A program made the translations under genes and the position numbers. Below the pieces are notes generated by a model. That model did not search any database, had not been told where the DNA came from, and saw only the letters and a program-made list of their open reading frames with translations. A stretch of 64,000 nucleotides of DNA from Acidimicrobiales bacterium (GTDB lineage: Bacteria; Actinomycetota; Acidimicrobiia; Acidimicrobiales; JACCXE01), in the NCBI GenBank assembly GCA_035546775.1, contig DASZWD010000044.1, forward strand, positions 33,155 to 97,154, read 5' to 3'. Below, in pieces: positions 25,254 through 35,022 of the stretch. The number at the start of each line of letters is the position of its first letter. Within the stretch, counting starts at the first letter, position 1.

Positions 25254-27524
25254 GTGGCCACCACCGAACAAGACCTCAAGGCGCTCGAAGAAGACGTTCT
25301 CGAACGGCTGAGCAGCGAGGCCGGCGGCGTCGAAGCCGACATCGAAAGCGCCGCGGCGCAGCCCGAAGAGACCGAGCCGGAACAGCCCGTCGCCCGCCTC
25401 GCCATCGCCATCGCCTTCCCGGTGATCGCGGCGGCCGTGATGGTCGGCGGCGTCTTCACCGGCGTGTCGCCGCGCATCTACGGCGCCGTTGCCGGCCTGC
25501 TCGGTATCGGCCTCGCCGTCGTCGCCAATCGCCAGCGGCGCCTCGGCGCCACGCTCGGGATCGTCGCCGCCGGCATCTTCGTAATCGGTGCGCTGATGCT
25601 GCTGCCCGACGTCGGCAACATCGGCTCGATCACCACACTCGTAAGAGAAGCAAACCAGCAGGGCGACGTGCTGCGGCCACCGGTGCCGTTCGTGCCCGGT
25701 TGGCACGTGGTCATCGGTTGGTTGATGGCGGTCGTCGGCTTCTCCGCCGCCTGGGTCGCGCTCGCGTTCCGCAAGCCCGCGCTGGCGCTCGTCATCCCGG
25801 TGCCCTTCGCTGCTCTCGCCGGCATCAGCGTGCCGAAAGACCAGCAGGTCACATCGGGCATCGTCGTGCTCGTCCTGTTCGTGTTCGGCCTCGTACTGCT
25901 GTCGTCCAACTCCGGGCTCGAGGGCGACGAAAAGCCTTCGGTCGGCTACGAGCTGCGCAACGCCTTCCGGTCGTTGATCGTCATCGCCCCCGTCACCGTG
26001 GCGCTGATCGTGGCCAGCCAGCTGAACTTCCTCTTCCCGAAGCCGGCGATCAACCCCGCCGAGCAGCCGCAGAAGCCGAAGACGACGCCGCTGTCGAAGG
26101 TCGTCGACCGGCCACTGTTCCGCGTCCGCTCGGACCTCTCCGGTCCCTGGCGCATGGGCAGCCTCGACGTGTACGACGGCAAGGACTGGCGCCTCGCACC
26201 GGTTGCGGACGCCAACGTCAAGAACGTGCCGAAGAGCGGCATCATCGACCCGGAGTTGACGCCCCGCATCGACGCTCACTTCCAGGTGCTCGGCTTGACC
26301 GGCGCGGTGCTGCCTGGTTTGTCGAACACGGTCGGCCTTCAGGCCAAGGGCATCGTGCCGTCCTTCGACTACCGCTCCGGCAACATCCGCCTCGCGGCCG
26401 GCACGCTCAAGCGCGGCCAGGAGTACACGGTGCTCGCTGCCGGCCTGCCGTCGATCAAGGACCTCGAGGGCGCGTCGACGTCCATCCCGGCGGACGTTCT
26501 GAAGTTCACCGAGGGTGTCGGTGACCCGCCGCCGGCGGTGGTGAAGCTGCTCAACCAGGCGAACGCGTTGCCAACGCAGTGGGATCGCTTCGATTTCCTG
26601 CGCAACTACGTGCTCGACAACGTGGTGGCGACCGGACCCGGTGTGCCCGTGTCGATCGACTCGGCGCGCGTGGATCAGATCCTCACGAGTCTCGAGGGCA
26701 CGCCGTATGAGATCGTCGCCACGCAGGCGATGCTCGCCCGCTGGATCGGCCTGCCGTCGCGCATCGCGTTCGGCTTCGACGGTGGCGAGGACGTCGGGAG
26801 CCACACGCTTGAGATCCGGCCCAAGAACGGCGCCACCTTCGTCGAGGTGTACTTCCCGGGCTTCAAATGGGTGCCCGTGGTCGGCGTGCCGAAGCACGCC
26901 AAGCCGTCGCTGTCGAACGACAGCGGCCAGCAGCAAACCAACCCGAACATCCTGCCGAGCGACGAAGTGAACGTGTCGGTGTTCTTGCCGACGATCACCG
27001 CACCGAAGTCCGTTTTCGGAAAGCAACTGCTGCGCGGCCTCGAGATCGGCGTGCCGATCATCCTGCTCATTCTCCTGATCTATTCGACCTATCCGGCGCT
27101 GCGGAAGGCGCGCATCCGGTCGCGCCGCCGCGGGGCCGCCGCGGCGATCGGACCCCGCGCGCGTATCGCGCTCGCCTACGCCGAGTTCCGCGACGTCGCC
27201 ACCGACTTCGGCTTCGCCCACCCGAGCGACACGCCGCTCATGTACCTCGAGCGTTTCATCGACGACGACGAGCACACCGAACTCGCCTGGCTCGTCACGC
27301 GTGTCCTGTGGGGCGACCTGCAGGACGACGCCAGCTTCGAGCTGGCGGTGGCAGCCGAAGAGCTGTCGCGTTCGCTTCGCCGCCGCCTCGGCACCGCGCA
27401 GCCCGCGACGGTGCGGTTCGTCGCGGCGGTGTCACGCTTGTCGTTGCGCAATCCCTTCGCCCCCGATCTCAATGCAGCTCTTTCGAGCGGGAAGGAAGCA
27501 GATGCTGCAGAAGCTGCTGCCTAG
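25254..27524 (+). CDS. TgpA-like transglutaminase-fold membrane protein lacking catalytic residues
   Basis: The 756-residue protein starts at GTG 25254, with about six membrane helices (residues ~45-270), an extracytoplasmic region, one late helix (~590-610) and a cytosolic DUF4129-like tail. The transglutaminase core is recognisable (GTPYEIVATQAML, IGLPSRIAFGF, FVEVYFPGFKWVPV), but the catalytic Cys position is Pro484, the His position Ala527 and the Asp position Val543. It is therefore probably a non-catalytic binding or scaffold protein. MoxR-DUF58-TgpA is a known gene trio. Its 3' end overlaps the next start by 23 nt. Confidence 0.85.
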   Translation: MATTEQDLKALEEDVLERLSSEAGGVEADIESAAAQPEETEPEQPVARLAIAIAFPVIAAAVMVGGVFTGVSPRIYGAVAGLLGIGLAVVANRQRRLGATLGIVAAGIFVIGALMLLPDVGNIGSITTLVREANQQGDVLRPPVPFVPGWHVVIGWLMAVVGFSAAWVALAFRKPALALVIPVPFAALAGISVPKDQQVTSGIVVLVLFVFGLVLLSSNSGLEGDEKPSVGYELRNAFRSLIVIAPVTVALIVASQLNFLFPKPAINPAEQPQKPKTTPLSKVVDRPLFRVRSDLSGPWRMGSLDVYDGKDWRLAPVADANVKNVPKSGIIDPELTPRIDAHFQVLGLTGAVLPGLSNTVGLQAKGIVPSFDYRSGNIRLAAGTLKRGQEYTVLAAGLPSIKDLEGASTSIPADVLKFTEGVGDPPPAVVKLLNQANALPTQWDRFDFLRNYVLDNVVATGPGVPVSIDSARVDQILTSLEGTPYEIVATQAMLARWIGLPSRIAFGFDGGEDVGSHTLEIRPKNGATFVEVYFPGFKWVPVVGVPKHAKPSLSNDSGQQQTNPNILPSDEVNVSVFLPTITAPKSVFGKQLLRGLEIGVPIILLILLIYSTYPALRKARIRSRRRGAAAAIGPRARIALAYAEFRDVATDFGFAHPSDTPLMYLERFIDDDEHTELAWLVTRVLWGDLQDDASFELAVAAEELSRSLRRRLGTAQPATVRFVAAVSRLSLRNPFAPDLNAALSSGKEADAAEAAA

Positions 27525-28608
27525 GAACGTCGCGATCGCCTTCGTCGCCCTGAGCGCGTTCGGCGCCACGGCGTGCGTCCATCAGGACGCGCCCGGCGTG
27601 GGTCTCGTGAAGTTCGACTCATCCGCGGTGTTCGGCATCGCGCCCCAGGACAAGCCCGACGTGCCCGACTTCTCGCTGCCGCTCGGCACCGACTTCAACC
27701 TGCCGGCACTGCCGACCGTCCGCCCCGATCTGAACAAGATCGACGAGGGCCCGTGCCCGGCGGCCAAGCTCACGGCGTTCCCGAAGACGTCAGCGACCGT
27801 GCGCGTGCAGGGGCAGCCCACCGAAGGCCTTTACAAGTGGAAGCGCGACCTCGTTGAGGCGAAGGGCGCCAACAAGGTGACGAGCCTGCCCTTCGTGCTC
27901 GAAGGCCGAGCCATCCGTCGCATCACGAAGGACAGCGACCACCAGTTCAGCTTCGAAATGGTGGCGCCCGACTCGTTCGTGCCCGGCGACACGATCATCA
28001 CCGGGTTCCGCGTCAACACCAATCCGAAGCTCGAGGTGGACCGCAGCGTCGCCGCTCGCACCATCGGCGTGGTCAACGTGCCGGGTGCCGACGTGCGCGT
28101 CGCGGACCCAACCGACGCGCCCGGCATCTTCATCACGTCGATCGACGTGCAGAACGACAAGGGCACGCGGGTGTCGTCGTTCCATCCGGTGCAGCCCATG
28201 CTGATCGCGCCCCTCGAGGGTGGGATCCTGCGTTCGGGCCAGGAGTTCCGCAGCATCGGCATTGACGAGCTCAGCGGCGCCGCCATCCTGAACGACGGCG
28301 TCGTCGGGCGCACGAGTCGTATCGACGCCTGCGGTGAGATCGTCGAGGGCTACGCCGTTTCACTCCACCAGATCCTGACGAGCGACATCCAGTCGACGCT
28401 CGGTGACGATCCCACCGGTACGGTGCTGAACGCCGGCGACCGGCAGGAAACTCGCGAGGTCGGCTACACGTTCGCCACCCAGTACGGCGCCCTGCCCATC
28501 TCCGAGACGCTCTCGCTCGGCGACTTCGAAGCCGACGCCACCGCCGCCCTCGGCAAGTGGGAACTCGGTGCGCTCACGCCCTCTCCGCTACCGGACTCCG
28601 TGAAGTAG
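27502..28608 (+). CDS. Lipoprotein of unknown function
   Basis: The 368-residue protein begins MLQKLLPRNVAIAFVALSAFGATAC, giving a lipobox at Cys25. The mature part is beta-rich with no known domain; one Cys pair (EGPCPA...DACGE) is seen. ATG 27502 is chosen for the strong ribosome-binding site GGAAGGAA just upstream, inside the end of the TgpA-like gene. Position between the TgpA-like protein and the permease suggests an outside partner of the transporter. Confidence 0.75.
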   Translation: MLQKLLPRNVAIAFVALSAFGATACVHQDAPGVGLVKFDSSAVFGIAPQDKPDVPDFSLPLGTDFNLPALPTVRPDLNKIDEGPCPAAKLTAFPKTSATVRVQGQPTEGLYKWKRDLVEAKGANKVTSLPFVLEGRAIRRITKDSDHQFSFEMVAPDSFVPGDTIITGFRVNTNPKLEVDRSVAARTIGVVNVPGADVRVADPTDAPGIFITSIDVQNDKGTRVSSFHPVQPMLIAPLEGGILRSGQEFRSIGIDELSGAAILNDGVVGRTSRIDACGEIVEGYAVSLHQILTSDIQSTLGDDPTGTVLNAGDRQETREVGYTFATQYGALPISETLSLGDFEADATAALGKWELGALTPSPLPDSVK

Positions 28609-28626
28609 CGAGGCCACCCGAACCGA

Positions 28627-31017
28627 ATGCTCAACAACCTCCTCCCGGTCGGTAGCCGGGCCCGATCAATTGCCTTCAGCGTCGCCGCTCTCGTCGTCGC
28701 GCTGATCTACGTGCAGTTCGTGCTGCCGGGAACTCCCGGCGGTGGTCGCGGCACGCCGATGGCGATCCTGTTCAACGGCCTGGTCAACGGCTGTGCGTAC
28801 GCGCTCACCGCGCTCGGCCTCGTGCTCGTCTACCGCTCGCTGCGCATCATCAACTTCGCGCAGGTCGCGCTCGGCGCCGTCGGCGGACGGTTGTTCTTCC
28901 TCTTCATGCAGTTCACCCCCGTGCCGTTCCCGATCGCCATCGTGGTGTCGATCGCCGTCGGCGCGGCGATCGGACTCGCGGTCGACCTCACCTTCGGCCG
29001 CAAGTTCTTCAACGCGTCGCGCGTCGTGCTCACCACGGTGACGATCGCGTTGTTGCCCATGGTGGGCGGCGTGCTCCCCAACCTGGTGCCGTCGCTACCG
29101 ATCTTCCCGCGACCGGGATCGCTGTCCGTCCAGGAACAGGCGGGCGCGGTGCCCTCGCGGCCGTTCTTGCCGTTTGCCGGTTGGCACTTCCGGGTCGGCC
29201 ACTACACGACGAACTACGGGTTCCCCGAAGTGCTCAACATCGAGCTGTTGATCTTCGGCCTGATCGCGGTCGTGTGCATCCTGCGCTACACGCGCGCCGG
29301 TGTCGCCGTGCGAGCACTGGCGGAGAATTCCGAGCGGGCGAGCCTGCTCGGCATCCCCGTCGGCAATCTGTCGTCGATCGTGTGGTGCATCGCGGGTGCG
29401 CTCGGCACGCTCAGCGTCATCGGTGTCGGGGCGCTCACGTCGCCGGCTGCGGGCGCCGGTAGCGGCGTCGCCGTGCCGCTGCTGCTGTTGCCGTTGACCG
29501 CCGCGGTGCTGGCTGGCTTCACCAGCATCCCGATTGCGGTCTTCTCGTCGCTGGTGATGGCGACCGTGGCCAACGCCTTCACCTACAGCTACCCCGAAGA
29601 CAAGGGACTGCTGTCGTTCGCCTACTTCTTGATCGTGGGCGCGGTGTTCCTCCTCCAGCGGCGTCGGAAGGGTCGCAGCGAAGAGGGCTCGGGTGTGGCG
29701 TGGGCGGCAGTGAAGGAGCAGCGCCCGATCCCGAAGGAGATGGCGAAGGTCGCCACTGTGCGCACCACCCGTTGGGTGCTCGTCGCCGTCGTCGGCCTGT
29801 TCGTCCTCGTCTATCCGATCATCGTGCCGGCCCGTTACCAGTTCCTCGGCGGCACGATCCTGCTGCAGTCCATCATCGGTGTGTCGCTCGTCGTCCTCAC
29901 CGGTTGGGCGGGTCAGATCTCGCTGGCGCAGTTCTCCTTCGCCGCCGTCGGTGCCGCCGTTGCGGGCGCGCTCACCGCCCGCCACGGCATCCCGTTCTGG
30001 TTCGCCGTCCCGATCGCGACGGCGGTGGCCGCGGCGTTCGCCGCGCTCATCGGCATCCCGGCGCTGCGCCTCAAGGGACTGTTCCTCGCCGTGACGACGC
30101 TGGGACTCGCCATCGCGACGAGCGACATCCTGTTCGACGACAAGTACTTCGGCTGGCTGCTGCCGAAGGGTGCCGTCGATCGCCCGCGCCTGTTCTTCCT
30201 CGACTTCCAGCAGGACCGCCCCACCTACTACCTGTGCCTCGCCTGCTTGGTGCTCGTGATCGTGATCACGCTCAACCTGCGGCGCAGTCGCTTCGGCCGG
30301 CTTCTCATCGCGATGCGCGAGAACGAGGCGAACGTGCAGAGCTTCGGCGTGTCCGCCACGCGGCTCAAGATCACTTCGTTCGCGGTGTCCGGGGCGATGG
30401 CGGGCTTCGCCGGCGCGGTACTCGTGCACCAGCAGCGCGGCCTCGACCCGCAGCTGTTCGTCCCGCAGCGCAGCCTCGACGTGTTCCTCTTCACCGTCAT
30501 CGGCGGCGTTGGCTCCGTCGGCGGCGCTCTGCTGGGTTCGCTGTTCGACAACCTGTTCCGCTACTTCGTTCCGAGCAACGACTTCCTGGCCACGGCCACC
30601 AGCGTGTTGCAGGGCGGCGGCGCTGCCCTCTTCGTGCTGTACCTGGCGCCAGCGGGGCTCATCGACGTTGCCATCAAGATCCGCGACGCCTGGCTGCGCA
30701 TCATCGCCCAGCGGCGCCAGATCGTCGTGCCGAGCCTGTTCGCCGACTACGACCCGGCGCTGCTCGAGCGGCGGCTCATCCCGCTCGCCGATCCTGACGC
30801 CCACAGCGGCCTGGCCGCCCTTGGCGCCGGCGCGCACTTCCGTCTTGGTTCCGAGTTGCACGGCGGAGCGACGTCGAGCGACACGCGCGCTCTGCGCAGC
30901 CGCGACGAGGAGCGGTTGGCGATCGGCGCCGCCGCGGCGTCCGTCGGCGACACCGATGCGAAACCACCCCGCGACGTGGTGGGCGCCACCATGGCGGTCA
31001 TGGGAGAGGAGCAGTAA
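28627..31017 (+). CDS. Fused LivH-LivM ABC permease
   Basis: The 796-residue protein joins both permease subunits of a branched-chain-amino-acid-type importer. The LivH half (residues ~10-345) has NGLVNGCAYALTALGLVLVY and NFAQ; the LivM half (~380-690) has GWAGQISLAQFSF, IGIPALRLKGLFLAVTT and VIGGVGSVGGALLG. A ~100-residue charged cytosolic tail follows. No ATPase domain is attached; these are in the next gene, whose ATG overlaps this stop by one base (TAATG), so the subunits are co-translated. Confidence 0.92.
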   Translation: MLNNLLPVGSRARSIAFSVAALVVALIYVQFVLPGTPGGGRGTPMAILFNGLVNGCAYALTALGLVLVYRSLRIINFAQVALGAVGGRLFFLFMQFTPVPFPIAIVVSIAVGAAIGLAVDLTFGRKFFNASRVVLTTVTIALLPMVGGVLPNLVPSLPIFPRPGSLSVQEQAGAVPSRPFLPFAGWHFRVGHYTTNYGFPEVLNIELLIFGLIAVVCILRYTRAGVAVRALAENSERASLLGIPVGNLSSIVWCIAGALGTLSVIGVGALTSPAAGAGSGVAVPLLLLPLTAAVLAGFTSIPIAVFSSLVMATVANAFTYSYPEDKGLLSFAYFLIVGAVFLLQRRRKGRSEEGSGVAWAAVKEQRPIPKEMAKVATVRTTRWVLVAVVGLFVLVYPIIVPARYQFLGGTILLQSIIGVSLVVLTGWAGQISLAQFSFAAVGAAVAGALTARHGIPFWFAVPIATAVAAAFAALIGIPALRLKGLFLAVTTLGLAIATSDILFDDKYFGWLLPKGAVDRPRLFFLDFQQDRPTYYLCLACLVLVIVITLNLRRSRFGRLLIAMRENEANVQSFGVSATRLKITSFAVSGAMAGFAGAVLVHQQRGLDPQLFVPQRSLDVFLFTVIGGVGSVGGALLGSLFDNLFRYFVPSNDFLATATSVLQGGGAALFVLYLAPAGLIDVAIKIRDAWLRIIAQRRQIVVPSLFADYDPALLERRLIPLADPDAHSGLAALGAGAHFRLGSELHGGATSSDTRALRSRDEERLAIGAAAASVGDTDAKPPRDVVGATMAVMGEEQ

Positions 31018-33998
31018 TGGCCGAGCAAAGGCGCGGCTTCTCGTTCGGCAAGTTGCTGCGTGACACCGGCAAGCAGGCCAGGTTCCTCTCGAACGAGGTC
31101 CGTCACTACAGCGACTTGCGGCAGACGCCGTATGGCCTCCAGCCGGTGTTCGTCATCACCGTCGTGTCGTTCTTCCTGACCTTCGAGTCACAGGCGCTCG
31201 GCGTGGCGTTGCCTGACATCGGCCAGGACCTGCACATCAGCGTCAGCGGTCTGATCGGTCTGTCGGCGTTCGTGAGTGGGGTCGGCATCTTCGTGGGCAT
31301 CGGGTTCGCGTATTACTTCGACCGCTACAAGCGGGCGCCGTGGATCGGCCTCGCGACCATCGTCTCGGGTTTCGCCGGCATGTGGTCGAGCCAGGCTCAC
31401 ACCTTCGCCGGTCTCGGCGCGCTGCGCACCCTCGACGACGGCGCCACGCTTGCTCTCGACACGCCATTCTTCTCGCTGCTGTCGGACTATTACCCGCCCG
31501 AATCCCGCGGCCGCGTGTATGCCCTGCGCAGCCTCGCCGGCCCGATCATCGTCGCCGTTGCTGCGGTGATCATCGGTCCTGCCATCGACCACTTCGGCTG
31601 GCGGGCGACGGTGTTCGTCACCGCGGCCGGCGTCGTGCTGTCGGGTTTCTACGCCCTCTTCCGCCTCCGCGAACCGGTGCGCGGTTACATGGAGCGCCGG
31701 GCCATGGGGGCGCCCGACGACCTGGCCCTCGAGGAGGACGAGCCGCTGTCGATCGGGGAGGCGTTCCGCACGCTCAACCGCGTCCGCACGCTGCGGCGCA
31801 ACTTCACCTCGATCGCCGTCGGCGGCCCGTTCGGCCAGACCCTCGATCTCTTCTTCCCGGTCGTCATGCTCACCCAGTTCTACGGCCTCAACGCCACGCA
31901 GCGTTCGTGGCTGTTCCTGCCTTCAATCGCGACGGGCTTCCTCGGCACCCTCGTCGGCGGTGCGCTCATCGACTACTTCTCGCGCCGGCGCCCGAGCCAG
32001 GTGCTCGTCGTCATCGGCGTGTTCGGGCTGATGGCGACGTTGTTGTTCTCGCTCATCGCCTTTGGACTGCCGATCTTCTGGGTTGCGGTGGTGTACGCCC
32101 TCGCCCGCTTCTTCCTCGGACTCACCGGCCCGGCACGCGGCGCCATCTACTCGCAGGTCACGCCGCCGAGTGTGCGGTCGATGGCCGGCGCCCTCGAAGG
32201 CGTCTACAGCTTCCCGACGCTCATCATCTGGACGCCGATGCTGTGGGCGCTCTACAGCACCTTCGGCATCAAGACCGTCATGTTCGCCGGCATCCCGTTC
32301 GGCATCGCCAGCGCGCTGATCGACCTGTCGGCGGCGCCGCTGTTCGACATCGACCGCCGCAACGCCTTCGCCGCCGCCATGGCGCACGAGGAACTGCGTC
32401 AGTCCCGGGCGCGAGCCGACGCCAAGCTGCTTGTGTGCCGCGACGTATGCGTGTCCTACAGCGGCGTGCAGGTGCTGTTCAACGTCGACTTCGACCTCAA
32501 CGACGGGGAGATCGTCGCCCTCCTCGGCACCAACGGCGCCGGCAAGTCGACCCTGCTGCGGGCTATCTGCGGCATCAGTCCCGCCAGCGACGGCGCCATC
32601 ATCTTCGAAGGTCGCGATATCACCAACAGCCTCCCGAACGAGATCGCGGCGCGCGGCATTATCTGCATGCCCGGCGGTCGTGGGGTGTTCCCCGGCCTGA
32701 CGGTGCGCGACAACCTGCTGCTGGCCAACTGGCTCACTACCAACCCCACCGAAGTGCGCGACCGCCTGGCCGAAGTCTTCGAGATCTTCCCGGTGCTGCG
32801 CGAACGCGCCGACGCCAACGCGGCGACGATGTCGGGCGGCGAGCAGCAGATGCTCAGCCTGGCGTTGGCGTTCCTCGCGCGGCCCAAGCTGCTGCTGATC
32901 GACGAGTTGTCGCTCGGTCTGTCGCCGGCGGTGGTCGGCGAACTGATCGACATCGTCAAGGAACTGCACAAGCGCGGCCTCACGATCGTGGTCGTCGAGC
33001 AGAGCGTGAACGTGGCGCTCACTCTCGCCGACAAGGCGATCTTCATGGAGAAGGGCGAGGTGCGTTTCGAAGGCCCGACGGCCGAGCTCATGCGCCGGCC
33101 CGACATCCTCCGTGCCGTCTACGTCAAGGGCACTGGCTCCCTGACCGAGGGGGCGACCAGCCGGGCCGACGTGCAGCGCGCCGACGCCCTCGCCCAGGCG
33201 CGGCCGATCCTCGAAGTCGAAGGACTCGTCAAGACCTTCGGCGGCATCCGCGCCGTCGACGACTTGAGCTTTGCGCTGCGTGAAGGCGAAGTCCTCGGTG
33301 TCATCGGTCCGAACGGCTCGGGCAAGACGACGCTGTTCGACATCATCTCCGGCTACCAGACCGCCGACGAGGGTCGCATCATCTTCGACGGTGTCGACAT
33401 CACGAACCTGCCTCCCGAACAGCGCGCCCGGCGCAAGCTCGTCCGCCGTTTCCAGGACGCGCGCATGTTCGGTTCGCTCACCGTGTTCGAGACGATCCTC
33501 GTTTCGCTCGAGCAACGGGTCGAGGTGCGCTCGACGTTCCTCGCCGCCTTCGGTGCGCCGCAGTACCGACGCGCCGAACGCCGACTGCGCCTGCGCGCCG
33601 AGCGCCTCATCGAGCTGCTCGAGCTCGGCGCGTTCCGCGACAAGTTCGTGAGCGAGCTGTCGACGGGCCTGCGCCGCATCGTCGACCTCGCCTGCGTGCT
33701 CGCCGCCGAGCCGCGCGTGCTGCTCCTCGACGAGCCGTCGAGCGGTATCGCGCAGGCCGAAGCCGAAGGACTCGGTCCGCTCCTCTCGCGGGTGCGGTTC
33801 GAAACCGGTTGCTCGATGCTGATCGTCGAGCACGACATGCCACTGATCTCCGCGGTGTCCGATGAACTCCTCGCGCTGGAACTCGGCGCGTTCATCGCCC
33901 GCGGTACGCCGGAGGAAGTGTTGAACGACGAACGCGTCGTCAACGCCTACCTCGGCACCTCTGAAGCAGCCCTCCGACGTTCCGGGAGTCTCGTTTAA
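31017..33998 (+). CDS. MFS transporter fused to LivF and LivG ABC ATPases
   Basis: The 993-residue protein has an N-terminal major-facilitator domain (residues ~40-445, about 12 helices; FDRYKRAPWIG resembles the MFS loop 2-3 motif). A LivF-type ATPase follows (Walker A GTNGAGKST at ~503, MSGGEQQ, LLLIDEL), then a LivG-type ATPase (Walker A GPNGSGKTT at ~763, LSTGLRR, LLLDEPSSG). No frameshift or stop separates the parts. The ATPases presumably drive the fused LivHM permease encoded just upstream. The role of the MFS part is unknown: separate transport, sensing, or membrane anchoring of the ATPases. Confidence 0.9.
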   Translation: MAEQRRGFSFGKLLRDTGKQARFLSNEVRHYSDLRQTPYGLQPVFVITVVSFFLTFESQALGVALPDIGQDLHISVSGLIGLSAFVSGVGIFVGIGFAYYFDRYKRAPWIGLATIVSGFAGMWSSQAHTFAGLGALRTLDDGATLALDTPFFSLLSDYYPPESRGRVYALRSLAGPIIVAVAAVIIGPAIDHFGWRATVFVTAAGVVLSGFYALFRLREPVRGYMERRAMGAPDDLALEEDEPLSIGEAFRTLNRVRTLRRNFTSIAVGGPFGQTLDLFFPVVMLTQFYGLNATQRSWLFLPSIATGFLGTLVGGALIDYFSRRRPSQVLVVIGVFGLMATLLFSLIAFGLPIFWVAVVYALARFFLGLTGPARGAIYSQVTPPSVRSMAGALEGVYSFPTLIIWTPMLWALYSTFGIKTVMFAGIPFGIASALIDLSAAPLFDIDRRNAFAAAMAHEELRQSRARADAKLLVCRDVCVSYSGVQVLFNVDFDLNDGEIVALLGTNGAGKSTLLRAICGISPASDGAIIFEGRDITNSLPNEIAARGIICMPGGRGVFPGLTVRDNLLLANWLTTNPTEVRDRLAEVFEIFPVLRERADANAATMSGGEQQMLSLALAFLARPKLLLIDELSLGLSPAVVGELIDIVKELHKRGLTIVVVEQSVNVALTLADKAIFMEKGEVRFEGPTAELMRRPDILRAVYVKGTGSLTEGATSRADVQRADALAQARPILEVEGLVKTFGGIRAVDDLSFALREGEVLGVIGPNGSGKTTLFDIISGYQTADEGRIIFDGVDITNLPPEQRARRKLVRRFQDARMFGSLTVFETILVSLEQRVEVRSTFLAAFGAPQYRRAERRLRLRAERLIELLELGAFRDKFVSELSTGLRRIVDLACVLAAEPRVLLLDEPSSGIAQAEAEGLGPLLSRVRFETGCSMLIVEHDMPLISAVSDELLALELGAFIARGTPEEVLNDERVVNAYLGTSEAALRRSGSLV

Positions 33999-34000
33999 CC

Positions 34001-34501
34001 ATGCACGTTCGTATTCGTCACGCCAGCGCGGTGCTGGCACTCGCGCTTTTGGCTGGGGCCTGCGGAGGCGGGGGTGGCGTCGGTCAGGGCCTCAAAGCGA
34101 ACGGCAAGCAAGGTGGTGAAGGCGCCATCGGCCAGGCGACGACGACCACCGCGGTCGTCGTCGTGACCACCGCCGCGCCCACCGTGACCACCGCCAAGCC
34201 GACTGTCACTACCGTGGCGGTGCCGTCGGCTGTGTACACGATCAACTCGGACACCAACGGCCAGTACATCGAGCCGCTCAGCCACGGGGTGCGCGCCGGC
34301 TCGCTGGTGCGCTTCCACAACGCCGACTCGATCGCCCACGTGATCGACGGCAAGATCGGCGGCACCGTGGTGATGGGCCCGTCGCCGTCGATCGCGCCCA
34401 ATACCGACTGGGACGTGCGCCCGACCGTGCGCGGCACCTACGACATCGTCGACGAGCAGCGGCCGTACGCGGCCGGCGTCACCCTCACGGTCAGCGGTTG
34501 A
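34001..34501 (+). CDS. Cupredoxin-fold lipoprotein without a full copper site
   Basis: The 166-residue protein has a lipobox (LALLAGAC, Cys ~21), a Gly-rich start, a Thr/Val-rich linker and a small C-terminal beta domain. The pattern VRAGSLVRFHNADSIAHVI...GTYDIVDEQRPYAAGVTLTV resembles plastocyanin-like cupredoxins. The first His (AHV) is present, but the Cys and second His of a type 1 copper site are missing, so it probably does not bind copper in the usual way. It starts 2 bp after the MFS-ABC stop. Confidence 0.7.
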   Translation: MHVRIRHASAVLALALLAGACGGGGGVGQGLKANGKQGGEGAIGQATTTTAVVVVTTAAPTVTTAKPTVTTVAVPSAVYTINSDTNGQYIEPLSHGVRAGSLVRFHNADSIAHVIDGKIGGTVVMGPSPSIAPNTDWDVRPTVRGTYDIVDEQRPYAAGVTLTVSG

Positions 34502-35022
34502 TGCCACGTCGAACGCTGCGTGCTGCCGTGGCCACCGTCGCGCTCGCGACGGTCGTCTTCGGCGCGGCCTGCAGTTCGAGCCCCAACGGCACATCGGCGG
34601 CTGACATCAAGCAACTGCCCGAGAACGAGCTCAGCGGCACGTACCTCGGACTCAAAGCGCAACGCGAAGACATCGGTGGTTCGTTGGCCAACCAGCAGGC
34701 CAACGCCTACATCGACGCCGTGGGGTTGTACTCGCTGCGCGACGACAAGCTGCTCGAGGCGACGCTGCAGATCAGCAAGCTGTCCAAGCAGGCGCGCCCC
34801 AAGAGCCTGAAGTTCCAGCAGCTCGTCGCCAACCAGATCGGCGGCACGAAGGTGCAGGCGTTCGTGATGGGCGGTCACCACGTGTACCGCTCGTCGCAGC
34901 GCAAGCAGAGCCTCACGTCGTGGTTCCAAGGCGACTACTTCATGATCTTGTCGGTGCGCGACACGTACAAGTCGCCGCGATCGCTGCTGCGCGTGCTCGT
35001 CGACGAGGTGAAGCCGGCGTGA
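34501..35022 (+). CDS. Lipoprotein of unknown function
   Basis: The 173-residue protein has a signal sequence with lipobox VVFGAAC (Cys ~20) and a mixed alpha/beta mature part without a known domain. ATG 34501 shares one base with the previous stop (TGATG). An adjoining TTG at 34498 is less likely. It is the second of four consecutive lipoproteins in the operon. Confidence 0.72.
   Translation: MPRRTLRAAVATVALATVVFGAACSSSPNGTSAADIKQLPENELSGTYLGLKAQREDIGGSLANQQANAYIDAVGLYSLRDDKLLEATLQISKLSKQARPKSLKFQQLVANQIGGTKVQAFVMGGHHVYRSSQRKQSLTSWFQGDYFMILSVRDTYKSPRSLLRVLVDEVKPA

Noticed and set aside
29095..30861. Long minus-strand frame opposite the LivHM gene
   Set aside because: Composition is low-complexity Glu/Arg/His and it mirrors a real membrane protein; no start signal supports it.
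31923..34040. Minus-strand frame of 705 codons opposite the MFS-ABC gene
   Set aside because: Antisense shadow of a gene with intact Walker motifs; no recognisable domain.
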